A stretch of DNA of 6,613 bases from Clostridiales bacterium (lineage in GTDB: Bacteria; Bacillota; Clostridia; Oscillospirales; Acutalibacteraceae): NCBI GenBank assembly GCA_012511485.1, contig JAAZFZ010000321.1:1-6613 (forward strand), given 5' to 3'. Both the position numbers and the translations under genes were made by a program. This document shows positions 5,854-6,613 of this stretch, piece by piece. Under the pieces are notes generated by a model. The model worked only from the letters and a program-made list of their open reading frames with translations, searched no databases and was not told where the DNA came from. How positions within the stretch are numbered: position 1 is the stretch's first letter; each line of letters opens with the position of its first letter.

Positions 5854-6549
5854 TTAGTATTCATTTCCGTTATTCATATTTGCCTGTAAGAGAGGGAATT
5901 CGCTACGGTCCAAACTGTAATCATCGGAATCCTTGGGTTTTGAAACTTCAAAAATATTAACAACTGCCAGATTGATTTGCTCAAAAATGCGGAGAATGGT
6001 GGTGATTGCAGGCTCCTCCGAAAAATCTACAAGCTCCTCAATTCTCTCACGGAAGTAGCTAAACGCCCTGAAAACACGGCTTTCTTTTTTGTAGTATGTC
6101 TCTTCGTCAGACTCAAAAATCCCAAGCTCAACAAGCAGAGAGTTATATGCCCCGAGGTGTCTGTTCGGTTTTTGAGGGATTATGCTGACGGTTTTCTTGA
6201 GAATTAACCTTATTCGGTTGAACTCCGCCAGTTGCTCATCATCCATGAATTCCTTATTCTCTCTTAGCATTGAATAAAGAGTTGAGAGAATTATGCACAG
6301 GGTGACGAGCCTCTGCAGGCCGTCAACCACATCGTATTTTTTGTTGCCGAAAGAGTCAACTGATTTTGTTCTGCACACAATTGTGCCTAAATAATGCCCT
6401 CCCTTTGCTCTAGTAAGGTTTTTAAAAAAACCATCCCACTGCAATGGGCCCCAGTTGTACCTACGCTGAAATTCATAAATCTGAAACACAACATCAGATT
6501 CAGGTCTAAGAAGCTGAGATAAGGGGTATTTTTTTATTCTGTTTATCAT
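5854..6549 (-). CDS. Truncated DUF262 (GmrSD/SspE-like) protein, N-terminal domain only
   Basis: The 231-residue product matches the N-terminal ParB-like domain of DUF262 proteins, which in GmrSD, BrxU and SspE systems acts as an NTP-driven sensor or nuclease partner in phage defence. Family blocks are visible: FQIYEFQRRYNW (22-33; usually IPxYQRxYxW), HYLGTIV (52-58) and DVVDGLQRLVTL (73-84; usually VIDGQQRLTTL). The second position of the key DGQQR motif is Leu instead of Gln, while Gln79-Arg80 remain. Intact members usually exceed 500 residues. Here homology stops around LAVVNIFEV (194-202), where the usual continuation leads to a FETLNxRG segment, and a short unrelated tail runs to the stop. 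No remaining part is found in any frame downstream. ATG 6549 has GGAGG (6561-6557) 7 bases upstream, so translation is likely. It is best read as a 3'-truncated, possibly inactive defence-gene remnant; a short divergent variant is the alternative. Confidence 0.72.
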   Translation of the reverse strand: MINRIKKYPLSQLLRPESDVVFQIYEFQRRYNWGPLQWDGFFKNLTRAKGGHYLGTIVCRTKSVDSFGNKKYDVVDGLQRLVTLCIILSTLYSMLRENKEFMDDEQLAEFNRIRLILKKTVSIIPQKPNRHLGAYNSLLVELGIFESDEETYYKKESRVFRAFSYFRERIEELVDFSEEPAITTILRIFEQINLAVVNIFEVSKPKDSDDYSLDRSEFPLLQANMNNGNEY

Positions 6550-6596
6550 CCTATTACCTCCAACCTCGCAAATAAGAATTGACGCTATCTAATCCT

Positions 6597-6607
6597 ATTA
6601 TATTATA
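6597..6607 (-). promoter_or_regulatory. Possible -10 region of the DUF262 gene
   Basis: On the minus strand two overlapping exact TATAAT hexamers occur (6607-6602 and 6602-6597), about 50 bases before ATG 6549. The matching -35 would fall beyond the right edge of the window, so the promoter cannot be completed. AT-richness makes a chance match possible. Confidence 0.4.
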
Positions 6608-6613
6608 AATGTC

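Noticed and set aside
1..6613. CRISPR array, insertion sequence, rRNA or integrase
   Set aside because: No spaced repeat array, transposase or recombinase motif or rRNA-like sequence was found on either strand by reading.

Overview
The window looks like a piece of chromosome from a Gram-positive, probably anaerobic Clostridia-type bacterium (Oscillospiraceae/Ruminococcaceae would fit). The grounds are strong GGAGG-type ribosome binding sites, sigma-A-like promoters, a clostridial-length PurB, and the mix of an Old-Yellow-Enzyme-type flavin reductase, a two-subunit aconitase X and a GH16 glucanase. This placement is an inference; no rRNA or other taxonomic marker is present.

Bases 1-4350 hold a plus-strand run of five closely spaced genes: the 3' end of an FAD/NAD(P)-dependent Old Yellow Enzyme-family reductase (open at the left edge), the large and small subunits of aconitase X, adenylosuccinate lyase (purB), and a GtrA-like membrane protein. 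Gaps are 2 to 56 bases, and no internal promoter or convincing terminator is visible, so co-transcription from a promoter left of the window is likely. The first three genes could form a catabolic module: aconitase X dehydrates a beta-hydroxy acid and the flavoenzyme reduces the resulting double bond. The substrate cannot be read from the sequence. purB is a housekeeping purine gene, and GtrA is probably tied to lipid-linked sugar transfer.

A near-perfect bidirectional intrinsic terminator (4379-4410) separates this run from a convergent minus-strand gene for an exported or membrane-anchored GH16 beta-glucanase (4438-5415). Its promoter region is the most structured non-coding stretch here: a good TTGACA-17-TAAAAT promoter, a perfect 14-bp tandem duplication carrying the -35 hexamer twice, and a perfect 8-bp dyad overlapping the -10. 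That suggests tight control, perhaps by substrate. The gene also has three plausible starts, one of which would give a classical signal peptide.

Bases 5521-5853 contain no convincing gene, only a GC-rich hairpin and weak small ORFs. They separate the GH16 gene from a minus-strand gene encoding only the N-terminal domain of a DUF262 (GmrSD/SspE-like, ParB-fold nuclease/NTPase) protein. It stops at 231 residues and has a changed DGQQR motif, so it looks like a truncated, probably inactive remnant of a defence gene. I see no complete, clearly new system. The best leads are the aconitase X/flavin reductase pairing and the GH16 control region.
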